Of a stretch of DNA of 64,000 nucleotides, positions 29,727-38,507 are shown piece by piece. Source of the DNA: an uncultured Clostridia bacterium. Lineage in GTDB: Bacteria; Bacillota; Clostridia; TANB77; CAG-508. Where the stretch lies: contig CAKPKF010000005.1 of assembly GCA_934167175.1 (NCBI GenBank), positions 1 through 64,000 on the forward strand. Direction: 5' to 3'. The first letter of the stretch is position 1; the number at the start of each line of letters is the position of its first letter. The position numbers and the translations under genes were made by a program. The notes under the pieces were generated by a model. It made no database searches. It was given only the letters and a program-made list of their open reading frames with translations, and was not told where the DNA came from.

Positions 29727-30911
29727 TTATTTTGTTCTAACACCAAAATATCTATATGGATTACCGATATTATTAGTTTCTACTATTTTTTGTAAATCTT
29801 TATAAACATCTTCAATTTCATCTATTTTTGTATCTCTACCACCTAAACCATATATATAATTAATCATAGGTACATTAAATTTATTTACATACATTGCTGA
29901 TGTTATATCAGTATATAAAGCACCACCAGCAGTGTTTAAAGAATCAGCTTTGTCAAGTACAGCTACAGCTTTTAAATGTGATAGGGCTTTTGAAATTTCT
30001 TCTGCAGGAAATGGTCTAAATACACGAATTTTTAGTAAACCTGCTTTTATTCCTTGTTCTCTTAATTTATCAACAACAAATTTTGTTGTTCCAGCAGTTG
30101 AGTTCATACAAACGATTGCAATTTCAGCATCATCTAATTTATATTCTTCAAAGAAAGAATATTTTCTGCCTGTCATTTTTTCAAAATCTTCTGCAACTTC
30201 CAGTATGACTTTTTTTGCGTTAGCCATAGCATCTGCTTGTTGAATTTTATGTTCAAAAAGATATGTTTGAACATCTAAAGGACCAATAGCAACTGGATTT
30301 TCACTATTTAATAAGTATTCAGTTGGTTTATAAGTACCAACAAATTCTTTAACTTTCTCATCTTCAATAAGTTCAATATTTTCTATTGAATGAGAAGTGA
30401 TGAAACCATCTTGACATACCATTAAAGGTAATAAAACATCTTTATGTTCTGCAATTCTATGAGCCATAATTAAATTATCATATGCTTCTTGATTGTTTTC
30501 AGAAAATAGCATAATCCATCCACTATCACGAACTCCCATTGCATCAGAGTGGTCATTATGTATATTTAAAGGACCAGATACTGTTCTGTTAACTAATGAC
30601 ATAACAATAGGAAGACGTAAGCTAGAAGCAATATAAATCATCTCCCACATAAGAGACATACCATTTGAAGAAGTTGCAGTCATTGCTCTAGCACCAGCTG
30701 CTTCTGCACCAATACATGCACTCATAGCACTATGTTCACTTTCAACTGCAACAAACTCTGTATCTACAGTACCATTACTTACAAAGCTTGAAAAGTATTG
30801 AGGTATTTCTGTAGAAGGAGTTATAGGAAATGCAGCAACTACATCTGGGTTAATTTGTTTCATAGCAAAAGCTGCAGCTTCATTACCACTTAAACGTTCT
30901 CTAATAGACAT
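29727..30911 (-). CDS. porA: 2-oxoacid (pyruvate) : ferredoxin oxidoreductase, alpha subunit
   Basis: 394 residues, the usual length. The N-terminal pyrimidine-binding domain has AAFPITPSTEI and the ESEHSAMSACIGAEAAGAR stretch, in which the Glu activates the TPP ring. The C-terminal part has the transketolase-C-like region (GLLKIRVFRPFPAEEI and YGLGGRD). Its start codon overlaps the last base of porD, indicating translational coupling. It works with porB, porC and porD as one complex in the cytoplasm. Confidence 0.92.
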   Translation of the reverse strand: MSIRERLSGNEAAAFAMKQINPDVVAAFPITPSTEIPQYFSSFVSNGTVDTEFVAVESEHSAMSACIGAEAAGARAMTATSSNGMSLMWEMIYIASSLRLPIVMSLVNRTVSGPLNIHNDHSDAMGVRDSGWIMLFSENNQEAYDNLIMAHRIAEHKDVLLPLMVCQDGFITSHSIENIELIEDEKVKEFVGTYKPTEYLLNSENPVAIGPLDVQTYLFEHKIQQADAMANAKKVILEVAEDFEKMTGRKYSFFEEYKLDDAEIAIVCMNSTAGTTKFVVDKLREQGIKAGLLKIRVFRPFPAEEISKALSHLKAVAVLDKADSLNTAGGALYTDITSAMYVNKFNVPMINYIYGLGGRDTKIDEIEDVYKDLQKIVETNNIGNPYRYFGVRTK

Positions 30912-31225
30912 TATTCATTTCCCTCCTCTTTCATTTCTATTGCCTTGAATGGACATACTTTTGCACATACACCACATCCTTTGCAATAATCAAAATCAAA
31001 ATCAGTTCTTTTTTGATCTTTACCTACTGGAATAGCATCTTCAGGGCATACTGGGAAGCAAAGACCACATTGTTTACATTTATCAGATAAAAATATAGGT
31101 TTCATACTACGCCAATCGCCAGTTTTAAAAGTTCTTGCATTACCAGCATCACAAATATTTCCGCCAATTGTCATATCTTCATAAGGTGTATTAGGAGTAA
31201 TTTTATCATAAGACATATTTTTCAT
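30911..31225 (-). CDS. porD: 2-oxoacid (pyruvate) : ferredoxin oxidoreductase, delta subunit
   Basis: 104 residues with two [4Fe-4S] motifs, CKQCGLCFPVCPEDA and CKGCGVCAKVCPFKA, carrying electrons from the TPP centre to ferredoxin. The N-terminal part (DWRSMKPIFL) is typical of PorD. The ATG is the first of two possible starts three codons apart (MKNMSYDK); the ribosome binding site AAAGGAATG fits the upstream one. It lies 7 bases after porC. Confidence 0.92.
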   Translation of the reverse strand: MKNMSYDKITPNTPYEDMTIGGNICDAGNARTFKTGDWRSMKPIFLSDKCKQCGLCFPVCPEDAIPVGKDQKRTDFDFDYCKGCGVCAKVCPFKAIEMKEEGNE

Positions 31226-31232
31226 TCCTTTC

Positions 31233-31811
31233 TTATATTTTTTTAACTTCTTTTAGAGCCATTTCCAAGGCTTTCATATTTCCATCTATTACTTCAGGTT
31301 TTTTAGCAAATTTATGTTTAAAAGAACCTTCCATATCTTTTAGTAATTCTTCATCTGACATTATTTTAGCTACTTTAATAATAGCGGCAAGCATAGGTGT
31401 ATTAGGAAAATATCTTCCTAATGTAGCTAAAGATATTTTTCTTGCATCAATCGTATATATGTCACCATTATAGTTTGGTAAAGCTTTTTTTAAAGAATCT
31501 GCATCTTTTGTAGTATTTATAACTATTGCTCCAGTTTCTTTTAATCCAGCTGTAACATCAACAGTTTCTATAAGAGTATCATCAACAACGACAACATAAT
31601 CAGGTTCATATATATTACTGTGTATAGTAATTGGAGATGAACTTATACGGTTATATGCAGTAATTGGTGCTCCCATTCTTTCAGGTCCATATTCAGGAAA
31701 ACCTTGAATATATTTACCTGTATTAAAAGCTGCATCAGCAAGTAACAAAGAAGCTGTTTTAGCACCTTGACCACCTCTACCATGCCATCTAATTTCGACT
31801 AAATTATTCAT
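31233..31811 (-). CDS. porC: 2-oxoacid (pyruvate) : ferredoxin oxidoreductase, gamma subunit
   Basis: 192 residues, first gene of the operon. WHGRGGQGAKTA near residue 9 is the gamma-subunit signature, followed by GFPEYGPERMGAPITAYNR. This subunit binds CoA-side elements of the complex. The start follows AAGGAGG, and a very good promoter (TTGACA, 17 bases, TATACT) lies just upstream on the minus strand, so the four por genes form one strongly expressed transcript, as expected for a central enzyme of an anaerobe. Confidence 0.92.
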   Translation of the reverse strand: MNNLVEIRWHGRGGQGAKTASLLLADAAFNTGKYIQGFPEYGPERMGAPITAYNRISSSPITIHSNIYEPDYVVVVDDTLIETVDVTAGLKETGAIVINTTKDADSLKKALPNYNGDIYTIDARKISLATLGRYFPNTPMLAAIIKVAKIMSDEELLKDMEGSFKHKFAKKPEVIDGNMKALEMALKEVKKI

Positions 31812-31849
31812 AGATAAATATAACCTCCTTAATTAAATTATTTGTTTAA

Positions 31850-31878
31850 AGTATATTCTTAAAGTAATTTAATGTCAA
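31850..31878 (-). promoter_or_regulatory. strong sigma-A promoter of the por operon
   Basis: Minus strand TTGACA (31878-31873), 17-base spacer, TATACT (31855-31850). Confidence 0.8.
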
Positions 31879-31936
31879 GAGAAAAAGGATTAAGATTTGA
31901 TAGAAAAATTATATTAAATTTATATTTGAAAAAAAT

Positions 31937-31988
31937 AAATACTTGTTATTTAAATATGTTAATGATATTATAAAAATAACAAGTATTT
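31937..31988. promoter_or_regulatory. 15-bp perfect inverted repeat embracing the cca promoter
   Basis: AAATACTTGTTATTT (31937-31951) and its exact complement AAATAACAAGTATTT (31974-31988), 22 bases apart. A promoter sits inside it: TTGTTA (31943-31948) within the left arm, 17 bases, TATTAT (31966-31971). The right arm ends directly against the AGGAGG of the cca gene. It could be an operator or a cruciform. Confidence 0.6.
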
Positions 31989-32000
31989 AGGAGGATTTAA

Positions 32001-33230
32001 GTGGAAAGTATTTTGGAAATTGCAAAAAAAATAAAATTAAATGGCGGAGAGTTATATTTAGTTGGAGGAGCAGTTAGAGACAAAATACTAAATAGGGAAG
32101 TTCATGATGAAGATTATTGTGTAGTTGGTTTGTCTGCAGAAAAATTCAAAGAAATATTTCCAGAAGCAATAGAAAGAGGAAAAAGTTTTTTTGTATTTGA
32201 GTTATACAAAAAAGAATTTGCAATAGCAAGAAAAGAAATAAAAATAGGTGTTGGTCATAAGAAGTTTGAAATAATTGCAAATGAAGGTGTAACAATAGAA
32301 GAGGATTTAAGTAGAAGAGATATAACAATAAATTCAATTGCACAAAATGTTTTAACAGGAGAAATAATAGATATTTTTAATGGAAAAAAGGATTTAAAAA
32401 ATAAAATAATTAGGGCTACAACAGAAAAATTTAAGGAAGACCCACTTAGAGTTTATAGAGTTGCAAGGTTTGCAAGTCAATTAGAATTTGAAGTTGATAA
32501 AAATACACTAAATCTAATGAATAAATTAAAAACTGAATTAAAGACACTTCCTAAGGAAAGAGTATTTGAAGAATTAAAAAAAGCGTTACAAAGTAATAAA
32601 CCATCAATATTTTTTAAAATATTAAAAGATGCAGAAGTATTAGATGTACATTTTAAAGAAATATACGATTTAATAGGAAGTTTACAATCAGAAAAGTATC
32701 ATCCAGAAGGGGATAGTTTTAATCATACAATGATAGTATTGGATAAGGCTTCAGAAGTAACTAAAAAATTAGAAATACGATTTGGAGCATTAGTGCATGA
32801 TTTAGGAAAAGGAACTACACCAAAAGAAATGTATCCAGATCATTCAGGACACGATGAAAGAGGAGTTGAGTTAGTAAATAAATTAGGGGATAGAACAGGA
32901 GTTCCAAAGCTGTGGATAAACTGTGGAAAACTTTCAGCAAAAGAACATATGAATGGTGGAAGATTCGGAAGTATGACACCAAGTGATAAAGTTAGTTTTA
33001 TTGAAAGAATATGTAAAACACAATTAGGATTAGAGGGACTAGAAATAATTGTTAATGCTGACAGAGCAAGAGGCAATATATATTCTAAAGTAAAATTTGC
33101 AGAAATAGGTGAAAAATGTATACAAGAAATAAATGGAGAATATATAAAACAAAAATATGGAAAAGAAGTTGGAGAAAAATTTGCCCAAAAATTACATGAA
33201 GAAAGAGTAATTTGGATGAAAAAATATTAA
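32001..33230 (+). CDS. cca: CCA tRNA nucleotidyltransferase / HD-domain protein
   Basis: 409 residues. The class II nucleotidyltransferase head has LVGGAVRDKIL and DEDYCVV (metal-binding acids), then RRDITINSIAQN and the DPLRVYRVARFASQL motif that recognises ATP/CTP. A C-terminal HD domain (HPEGDSFNHTMIVLD, LVHDLGKGTTP) adds possible phosphatase activity, as in longer Cca enzymes. It builds or repairs the CCA end of tRNA. GTG start, preceded by AGGAGG at seven bases. Confidence 0.88.
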   Translation: MESILEIAKKIKLNGGELYLVGGAVRDKILNREVHDEDYCVVGLSAEKFKEIFPEAIERGKSFFVFELYKKEFAIARKEIKIGVGHKKFEIIANEGVTIEEDLSRRDITINSIAQNVLTGEIIDIFNGKKDLKNKIIRATTEKFKEDPLRVYRVARFASQLEFEVDKNTLNLMNKLKTELKTLPKERVFEELKKALQSNKPSIFFKILKDAEVLDVHFKEIYDLIGSLQSEKYHPEGDSFNHTMIVLDKASEVTKKLEIRFGALVHDLGKGTTPKEMYPDHSGHDERGVELVNKLGDRTGVPKLWINCGKLSAKEHMNGGRFGSMTPSDKVSFIERICKTQLGLEGLEIIVNADRARGNIYSKVKFAEIGEKCIQEINGEYIKQKYGKEVGEKFAQKLHEERVIWMKKY

Positions 33231-33243
33231 TAAAAAAAAACAT

Positions 33244-33283
33244 AAAAATTGCCAAAATACCTAGAATGAATGGCATTTTTTTC
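33244..33283 (+). terminator. probable terminator after cca
   Basis: AAAAATTGCCA ... TGGCATTTTTTT with one bulge; ends in seven T. Confidence 0.6.
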
Positions 33284-33322
33284 TTATATATGATATCATA
33301 TTACAGAGGGAGGAATGTATAA

Positions 33323-34225
33323 ATGAATTATATATGCGTTAAAACGGAAGATAACGTGTATTTAGAGGGCTTAATTTACAACGAAAATAAAAAAACAGAT
33401 AGTATTGTTATCTCGGTGCATGGGATGGCAACTAATTGTATAAAAGATAGGGACAATATAATAGCGGATAAATTGAAAAAAATAAACATTGATTATTTAG
33501 TATTTAATAATAGAGGACATGATTTAGTAAGTTATGCAAAAAGAGAAGTGAATGGAAAAAGAAAAAACATTATATGTGGAACAGCATATGAAGAAATATC
33601 AGATTGCTATTTTGATATAAAAGCTATGCTTGAACATGTATTAAAAAAAGGATATAAAAATGTATATATATTAGGACATAGTTTAGGGTGTACAAAGACA
33701 ATATATACTTATAATAAATTATTAAAAAATAATGAAACAGTAATATTAAATAGTATAAAAGGAATTATATTGCTATCATTGGTTGATATACCTATGACAT
33801 TAAAAACATTTTTACAAAACAATTTTAATGATATGACTAATTTTGCAGAAGAGCAAATAAAAAAAGGAAAAACAGAGATGTTAATGCCCAAAAAAGCATT
33901 TATACATCCGATAAGTGTAAAAACATTTTTAAGATATGCTAAAAATTCAGAAGACATAAACTTTGCAAGATTTTCGGAAGAAAAATATGATTATCCAGAA
34001 TTAAATAATATAAAAATTCCATTATTTATGAGATGGGGAAATGAAAGAGAATTAATCTTGCAAGAGCCACAACAGTTGTGCAACACAATAAAAAACAAAT
34101 TAAATAATAAAAATGTAGATATTGGATATATAGATGGTGCAAATCACAGTTATAGAGGAAAAGAGGTACAATTAGCAGAAGAAATATTTAATTTTATAAA
34201 TAAATATACAAAGGAGAAATCGTAA
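33323..34225 (+). CDS. alpha/beta hydrolase
   Basis: 300 residues. The fold signatures are the oxyanion-loop region VISVHGMATN near 31 and the nucleophile elbow GHSLGCTK with Ser near 118. The catalytic His is probably in GANHSYRG near 275, and an acid precedes it in the MRWGNERE segment. No signal peptide, so it acts in the cytoplasm. The substrate is unknown; esterase or peptidase-like activity would fit. Ribosome binding site GAGGGAGG. The CmpB-like gene begins two bases after the stop, so the two are translationally linked. Confidence 0.8.
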   Translation: MNYICVKTEDNVYLEGLIYNENKKTDSIVISVHGMATNCIKDRDNIIADKLKKINIDYLVFNNRGHDLVSYAKREVNGKRKNIICGTAYEEISDCYFDIKAMLEHVLKKGYKNVYILGHSLGCTKTIYTYNKLLKNNETVILNSIKGIILLSLVDIPMTLKTFLQNNFNDMTNFAEEQIKKGKTEMLMPKKAFIHPISVKTFLRYAKNSEDINFARFSEEKYDYPELNNIKIPLFMRWGNERELILQEPQQLCNTIKNKLNNKNVDIGYIDGANHSYRGKEVQLAEEIFNFINKYTKEKS

Positions 34226-34226
34226 A

Positions 34227-35063
34227 ATGGCTATAATAGAAAAAGAAAAAAATGGGAAAAAAGGTATTTATTTTTTAGGGTATAGTATATGGAGAATATT
34301 TGCTTATTTCATCATATATAGTGTACTGGGATTTTTAATAGAAACATTATATGGAGCAATAACTAAAGGAGTTATTGAGAGTCGACAAAGTTTTTTATAT
34401 GGGCCATTTTGTTCAATATATGGACTTGGTGCGGTCATAATGATAGTTTTTTTACAATATTTCAAAAAGAATAATAATACATTGTTTTGGGGAGGTTTCC
34501 TAATAGGCTCTATTACAGAGTATTTGGTTAGTTTAATAGGAGAACTTATTTTAAATGTTAAATGGTGGGATTATTCAAATATGCCACTTAATATAGATGG
34601 TAGAATTTGTGTATTCTTTTCAATATTCTGGGGGTTATTAGCAATTTATCTTATGACATATATAAATCCAAAAGTAGACAGACTGATAGAAAAAATTAAA
34701 AATAAAATGTCAATGAAAATGTTAAAAAGCGTAACAACAATTGTAACAGTTATATTATTTGTAGATTGTATAATTACAGGATATGCTATTAATATGTTTC
34801 AACTAAGAATGGTTTATAAAAATAATATAGATGTAAGATTAGAAAGAAGCATAATAGAAAGATTATACAATGACGTATATGGTAATAAAAAAAGGTCTGA
34901 TTTTATTTATAAATATTTTGGAGATAAAAAAATGATAAGAACATTTCCAAATTTAAAAATAGAAGATAGAAATAACAATATGGTATATTTTGATAGTTTA
35001 TTACCAGATATACAGCCATATTATTATAAATTTCAACATGTAATAGGACTTAATAAAAAGTAG
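34227..35063 (+). CDS. CmpB-like membrane protein (putative ABC-transporter permease family), second copy
   Basis: 278 residues with about five membrane helices. It has the same motifs as the gene at 1631: SVLGFLIETLYGA, YGPFCSIYGLGA, WWDYSNMPLNIDGRICVFFS. The C-terminal part is different from that of the first copy, with no long coiled coil but a segment GDKKMIRTFPNLKIEDR near 230 (the first copy has a comparable KAFPTMKSDK). It lies 2 bases after the hydrolase gene and just before an AI-2E-family exporter gene. Substrate unknown. Confidence 0.72.
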   Translation: MAIIEKEKNGKKGIYFLGYSIWRIFAYFIIYSVLGFLIETLYGAITKGVIESRQSFLYGPFCSIYGLGAVIMIVFLQYFKKNNNTLFWGGFLIGSITEYLVSLIGELILNVKWWDYSNMPLNIDGRICVFFSIFWGLLAIYLMTYINPKVDRLIEKIKNKMSMKMLKSVTTIVTVILFVDCIITGYAINMFQLRMVYKNNIDVRLERSIIERLYNDVYGNKKRSDFIYKYFGDKKMIRTFPNLKIEDRNNNMVYFDSLLPDIQPYYYKFQHVIGLNKK

Positions 35064-35074
35064 GGGTGAAAAAA

Positions 35075-36271
35075 ATGGAGCTAAATAAAGAAAATATAAA
35101 AAAAATAATATTTATTATATTTGTAACAATATTGATCTTTTTAGGATTCCAAAATTTAAATATTGTAGGAGAAATTCTTTCTACAATAATAGGATTAATT
35201 ACACCATTTATTTTGGGATTAGCATTAGCTTTTATTCTAAATATTTTAATGGTGAAATTAGAAAAAATATCATTTACAAAAACGAAAAAAAATACAGGAA
35301 GAAAACAATCACCTAAAAAAGTAAGTAGTTTAAAAAGAACTTTTTCTATAATATTATCTTTTATTGTATTAATATTAATTATAACTTTAGTATTAGGAAT
35401 TGTTATTCCTGAATTTATAAAAACGATAAAAACATTTGCTCAAAATATACCAGAAGTTATTGAAACAGTTCAAAAATATGGAACAGAGATAGGAGAAAAA
35501 TATCCAGAAATATTAGAATATACTGATATAGATGAACAATTTAATAAAATTACAACAAATGACAGTGAAACAACTAAAAATTTAATAAAAAATGTATGGA
35601 ATTTTGTACAAAAATATAGTGTAGGAGTTATTGCTTCTTCTACAAAAGCAATAACAACATTAGTAGGTGGAGTGGTAAATGCAATAATTGCAATAATTTT
35701 TGCAGTGTATTTATTAGCACAAAAAGAAAAACTACAAAATCAATTTAAAAAAATGATGTATGCATACATAAGTAAGGAAAAATGTGACAAAATAATGGAA
35801 GTGTTGAGTGTATCTAATAATATTTTCGCAAATTTTATAACAGGTCAATTTATAGAGGCAATAATATTAGGTGTATTATGTTTCATAGGAATGTTAATAC
35901 TAAAAATACCATATGCAGCAACAGTATCTGTATTAATAGCTTTTACTGCATTGATACCAATTGCAGGAGCAATAATGGGAATGTTAATAGGCGTATTATT
36001 AATTCTTTCAGTAGCCCCTTTTAAAGCTCTGATATTTGTTGTATTTTTCTTGATATTGCAACAAATAGAAGGTAATGTGATTTATCCAAGAGTAGTAGGA
36101 AATTCTGTAGGATTACCAGGAATATGGGTGCTAGTTGCAATTACTGTAGGTGGAGGATTATTTGGAATAATAGGAATGTTAGTATTTGTTCCAATAGTTT
36201 CAGTAATATATACGCTATTGAGAAAAGATGTTAATATAAAACTAAAAGAAAAAAATATAAATATAGAGTAA
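35075..36271 (+). CDS. AI-2E family transporter (PF01594)
   Basis: About 398 residues with around eight membrane helices. The conserved C-terminal signature QQIEGNVIYPRVVGNSVGLPG and the following helices identify the AI-2E exporter / YtvI-type family, whose members include sodium/proton antiporters and unknown exporters. A large extracytoplasmic region lies between helices 3 and 4 (about 110-190). ATG 35075 is chosen because AGGGGTG at 35062-35068 is a proper ribosome binding site; an in-frame GTG at 35066 lies inside it. The gene sits 11 bases after the CmpB-like gene. Confidence 0.82.
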   Translation: MELNKENIKKIIFIIFVTILIFLGFQNLNIVGEILSTIIGLITPFILGLALAFILNILMVKLEKISFTKTKKNTGRKQSPKKVSSLKRTFSIILSFIVLILIITLVLGIVIPEFIKTIKTFAQNIPEVIETVQKYGTEIGEKYPEILEYTDIDEQFNKITTNDSETTKNLIKNVWNFVQKYSVGVIASSTKAITTLVGGVVNAIIAIIFAVYLLAQKEKLQNQFKKMMYAYISKEKCDKIMEVLSVSNNIFANFITGQFIEAIILGVLCFIGMLILKIPYAATVSVLIAFTALIPIAGAIMGMLIGVLLILSVAPFKALIFVVFFLILQQIEGNVIYPRVVGNSVGLPGIWVLVAITVGGGLFGIIGMLVFVPIVSVIYTLLRKDVNIKLKEKNINIE

Positions 36272-36281
36272 AAAGAAAAGT

Positions 36282-36346
36282 AATGAAAAAAGACACTAAG
36301 CCAGAATATGTTCAGCATAATTGGCAAAAAAGTGTCATTTTTCATT
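36282..36346 (+). terminator. long hairpin terminator
   Basis: 16-bp stem with one mismatch, AATGAAAAAAGACACT / AGTGTCATTTTTCATT, with an inner GCCA / TGGC pair; it ends the hydrolase-CmpB-exporter transcript. Confidence 0.75.
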
Positions 36347-36406
36347 TATATAAAATGTAAACTTTCATATCTCTAATAATGAAACATTTTTTATTTTTTC
36401 TTAGCA

Positions 36407-36435
36407 TTGATATATAAAAAAAAATGCTATATAAT
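36407..36435 (+). promoter_or_regulatory. sigma-A type promoter
   Basis: TTGATA (36407-36412), 17 bases, TATAAT (36430-36435), ahead of the prepilin-like gene at 36463. Confidence 0.65.
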
Positions 36436-36462
36436 ATAGGAAATGAAAATAGGAGGCAACAA

Positions 36463-37543
36463 ATGAAAAAAATAAAAAGTGAAAATGGTTCAATAACCGT
36501 ATTTGTGTTATTAGCAATGTTATTTTTTATTATAATTTTAATGCGGAATATTTGTGTCTAATTCTAATTCAGAACAAGCACAAATTAAGGCAATTGCTAG
36601 AATAAAAAGCATATATGAAAAAAATGTAGATAATAAAGAAGAAGTATACAAAACAGAAATAGAAAAAAAAGAAAAAAAGCCTTATGTAAGAAATAGTTTA
36701 AAAGTAGGAGATTATATAGAATATGGAGAAAAACTAACTAGTAAAACATTTGAGATAGATACAAGCGAAACTGGATATAGCGGTGCTCAAAATCAAACAT
36801 TTCAGAATAATATAGAAGCAGTTTGGAGAGTAATAAATAAAAAGGAAAATGGTGAAGTAGAAATAACGCCAGTAGTAAGTACTTTATCAAATGATGGAAC
36901 AACGGGATTATATTTATCAGGAGAAAAAGGTTTTATAAATGCAGAAAAAATATTAAATAATATTTGCAAAAATTTATATTCTAGTGAAAAATATGGAACA
37001 GCAAGAAGTATAAATGCAGAAGACATAAATAATTTAACAGGATTTAATCCAGAAATGAGTGAATGGGACGGAAAGGAAAGTTATTTAACAACTACAACAT
37101 ATACAAATGGGACATTTTGGAATCAAAAAAATAATGTGTTTGAAGATGCTTCAAAGGTAGATGGTGGAGTGACAATTCAAACTACTAATTATGAATATAC
37201 AATAGATTCTAATATGCCTTTATATGATTCTTTAGTTAAAGAAACAAAAAATTATACTGGCTCAGAAGATGGTCCGAATTATCCTTTGTTTTATTGGCTT
37301 GGAACTCGTTCAGTTAATATTAAAAGTGCAGATAATACAGCAGACTATTTAGTGATGAGAGTGGGATATGGAAAAGTTTCGCAAAATATAATATTTAATT
37401 CTAGCACGGTTGGAACAACTCAAGCATATTCATATGCATGTGGTATAAGACCAGTAGTAACTTTAAAAGAAAATATAAAAGTAGATATAAACGATACAAC
37501 AAAAGATGGAAAAACAGAACAAACTGCATGGCAATTGGAATAA
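36463..37543 (+). CDS. prepilin-like / TadE-like surface protein, with +1 recoding at CGG
   Basis: 359 residues after bridging the shift. The N-terminal part, MKKIKSENGSITVFVLLAML followed by FFIIILM, then G-IFVSNSNSEQAQ after the shift, looks like a short basic leader, a Gly-Ser cleavage region and a hydrophobic helix, as in Clostridial TadE- or pilin-like proteins. The rest (about 60-359) is an extracellular domain of unknown function, with VWRVINKKENGEVEITP and WLGTRSVN. At 36544 the zero frame reads ATG-CGG-AAT-ATT-TGT-GTC-TAA; the +1 frame reads M-G-I-F-V-S. The zero-frame product would be a 32-residue peptide. AGGAGG lies six bases before ATG 36463, and the gene has its own promoter. 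Confidence 0.72.
36544..36547 (+). other. +1 recoding site CGGA (Gly) in the prepilin-like gene
   Basis: Zero frame ATG-CGG-AAT ... TAA; restored frame ATG-(C)-GGA-ATA-TTT, inside the hydrophobic helix. The upstream codons alone have the promoter and ribosome binding site. Confidence 0.78.
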
Positions 37544-37685
37544 AATATAAAAAATATAATATTATTCAAAAAAAGAAAGATTTTTACAGTATATTTGCTT
37601 GACATTATTGACTTTTACGCCAATTGAATATAATATATTATAGTACTATGCACAGAGAGTGAGCAGTATACAAGGAGGAAGAAGT

Positions 37686-38480
37686 ATGGGAGAAGTTATA
37701 GTTATAACATCAGGAAAAGGTGGAGTTGGAAAAACTACTACTACTGCAAATCTTGGCTCAGCCTTAGCCTTAGAGGGCAAGAAAGTAGTTCTTGTAGATA
37801 CAGATATAGGGCTTCGCAATTTAGATGTTGTTATGGGCTTAGAAAACAGAATAGTATATGACATAGTAGATGTAGTTGAAGAAAAATGTAAATTAAGACA
37901 AGCTCTTATAAAAGACAAGCGTTTTAAAGAACTTTTTTTACTTCCAGCAGCTCAAACAAGAGATAAAAGTGCAGTAAATGAAGAACAAATGAAAGAATTA
38001 ACTGCTAGACTTAAAGAAGAGTTTGACTATATAATTATAGATTGTCCAGCAGGAATAGAACAAGGATTCAAAAATGCTATAGCAGGTGCAGATCGTGCAA
38101 TAGTTGTAACAACTGCGGAAATATCTGCAATTAGAGATGCTGACAGAATCATAGGTTTATTAGAAGCTTCTGAAATAAAAAATCCTGAATTGATTATAAA
38201 CAGAATCAGACCAAGCATGGTAAAAAAAGGCGAAATGATGGATGTAGAAGATATTGTAGATTTGTTATCTATTGAACTAGTAGGAGTAGTTCCGGATGAT
38301 GAATATATTATAACCCAGACAAACAAGGGAGAACCAGTAATATCTAACAAAAAAGCTCCATCTGGAAAATCTTATTTAGAAACTGCAAAAAGAATTTTAG
38401 GAGAAAATATAGAAGTAACAATACCAGGAAGAGAAAAAGGATTTTTAGCGGCGGTTAAAAGATTTTTTGGAATTAAATAG
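37686..38480 (+). CDS. minD: septum site-determining ATPase MinD
   Basis: 264 residues. The deviant Walker A motif is VITSGKGGVGKTTTTANLG, the switch I region is DTDIGLRNLDVVMGLENR, and switch II is IIIDCPAGIEQGF. The C-terminal amphipathic helix (LAAVKRFFGIK) anchors it to the membrane. MinD with MinE places the division septum at mid-cell. ATG 37686 has AAGGAGG seven bases upstream; an in-frame GTG at 37659 is less likely. A promoter-like TATAAT at 37629-37634 with TTGACT 15 bases before it lies upstream. No minC lies directly adjacent, although minC often precedes minD. Confidence 0.94.
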   Translation: MGEVIVITSGKGGVGKTTTTANLGSALALEGKKVVLVDTDIGLRNLDVVMGLENRIVYDIVDVVEEKCKLRQALIKDKRFKELFLLPAAQTRDKSAVNEEQMKELTARLKEEFDYIIIDCPAGIEQGFKNAIAGADRAIVVTTAEISAIRDADRIIGLLEASEIKNPELIINRIRPSMVKKGEMMDVEDIVDLLSIELVGVVPDDEYIITQTNKGEPVISNKKAPSGKSYLETAKRILGENIEVTIPGREKGFLAAVKRFFGIK

Positions 38481-38507
38481 TAGTAGCAGATAGTGGAGGG
38501 ATAATAT

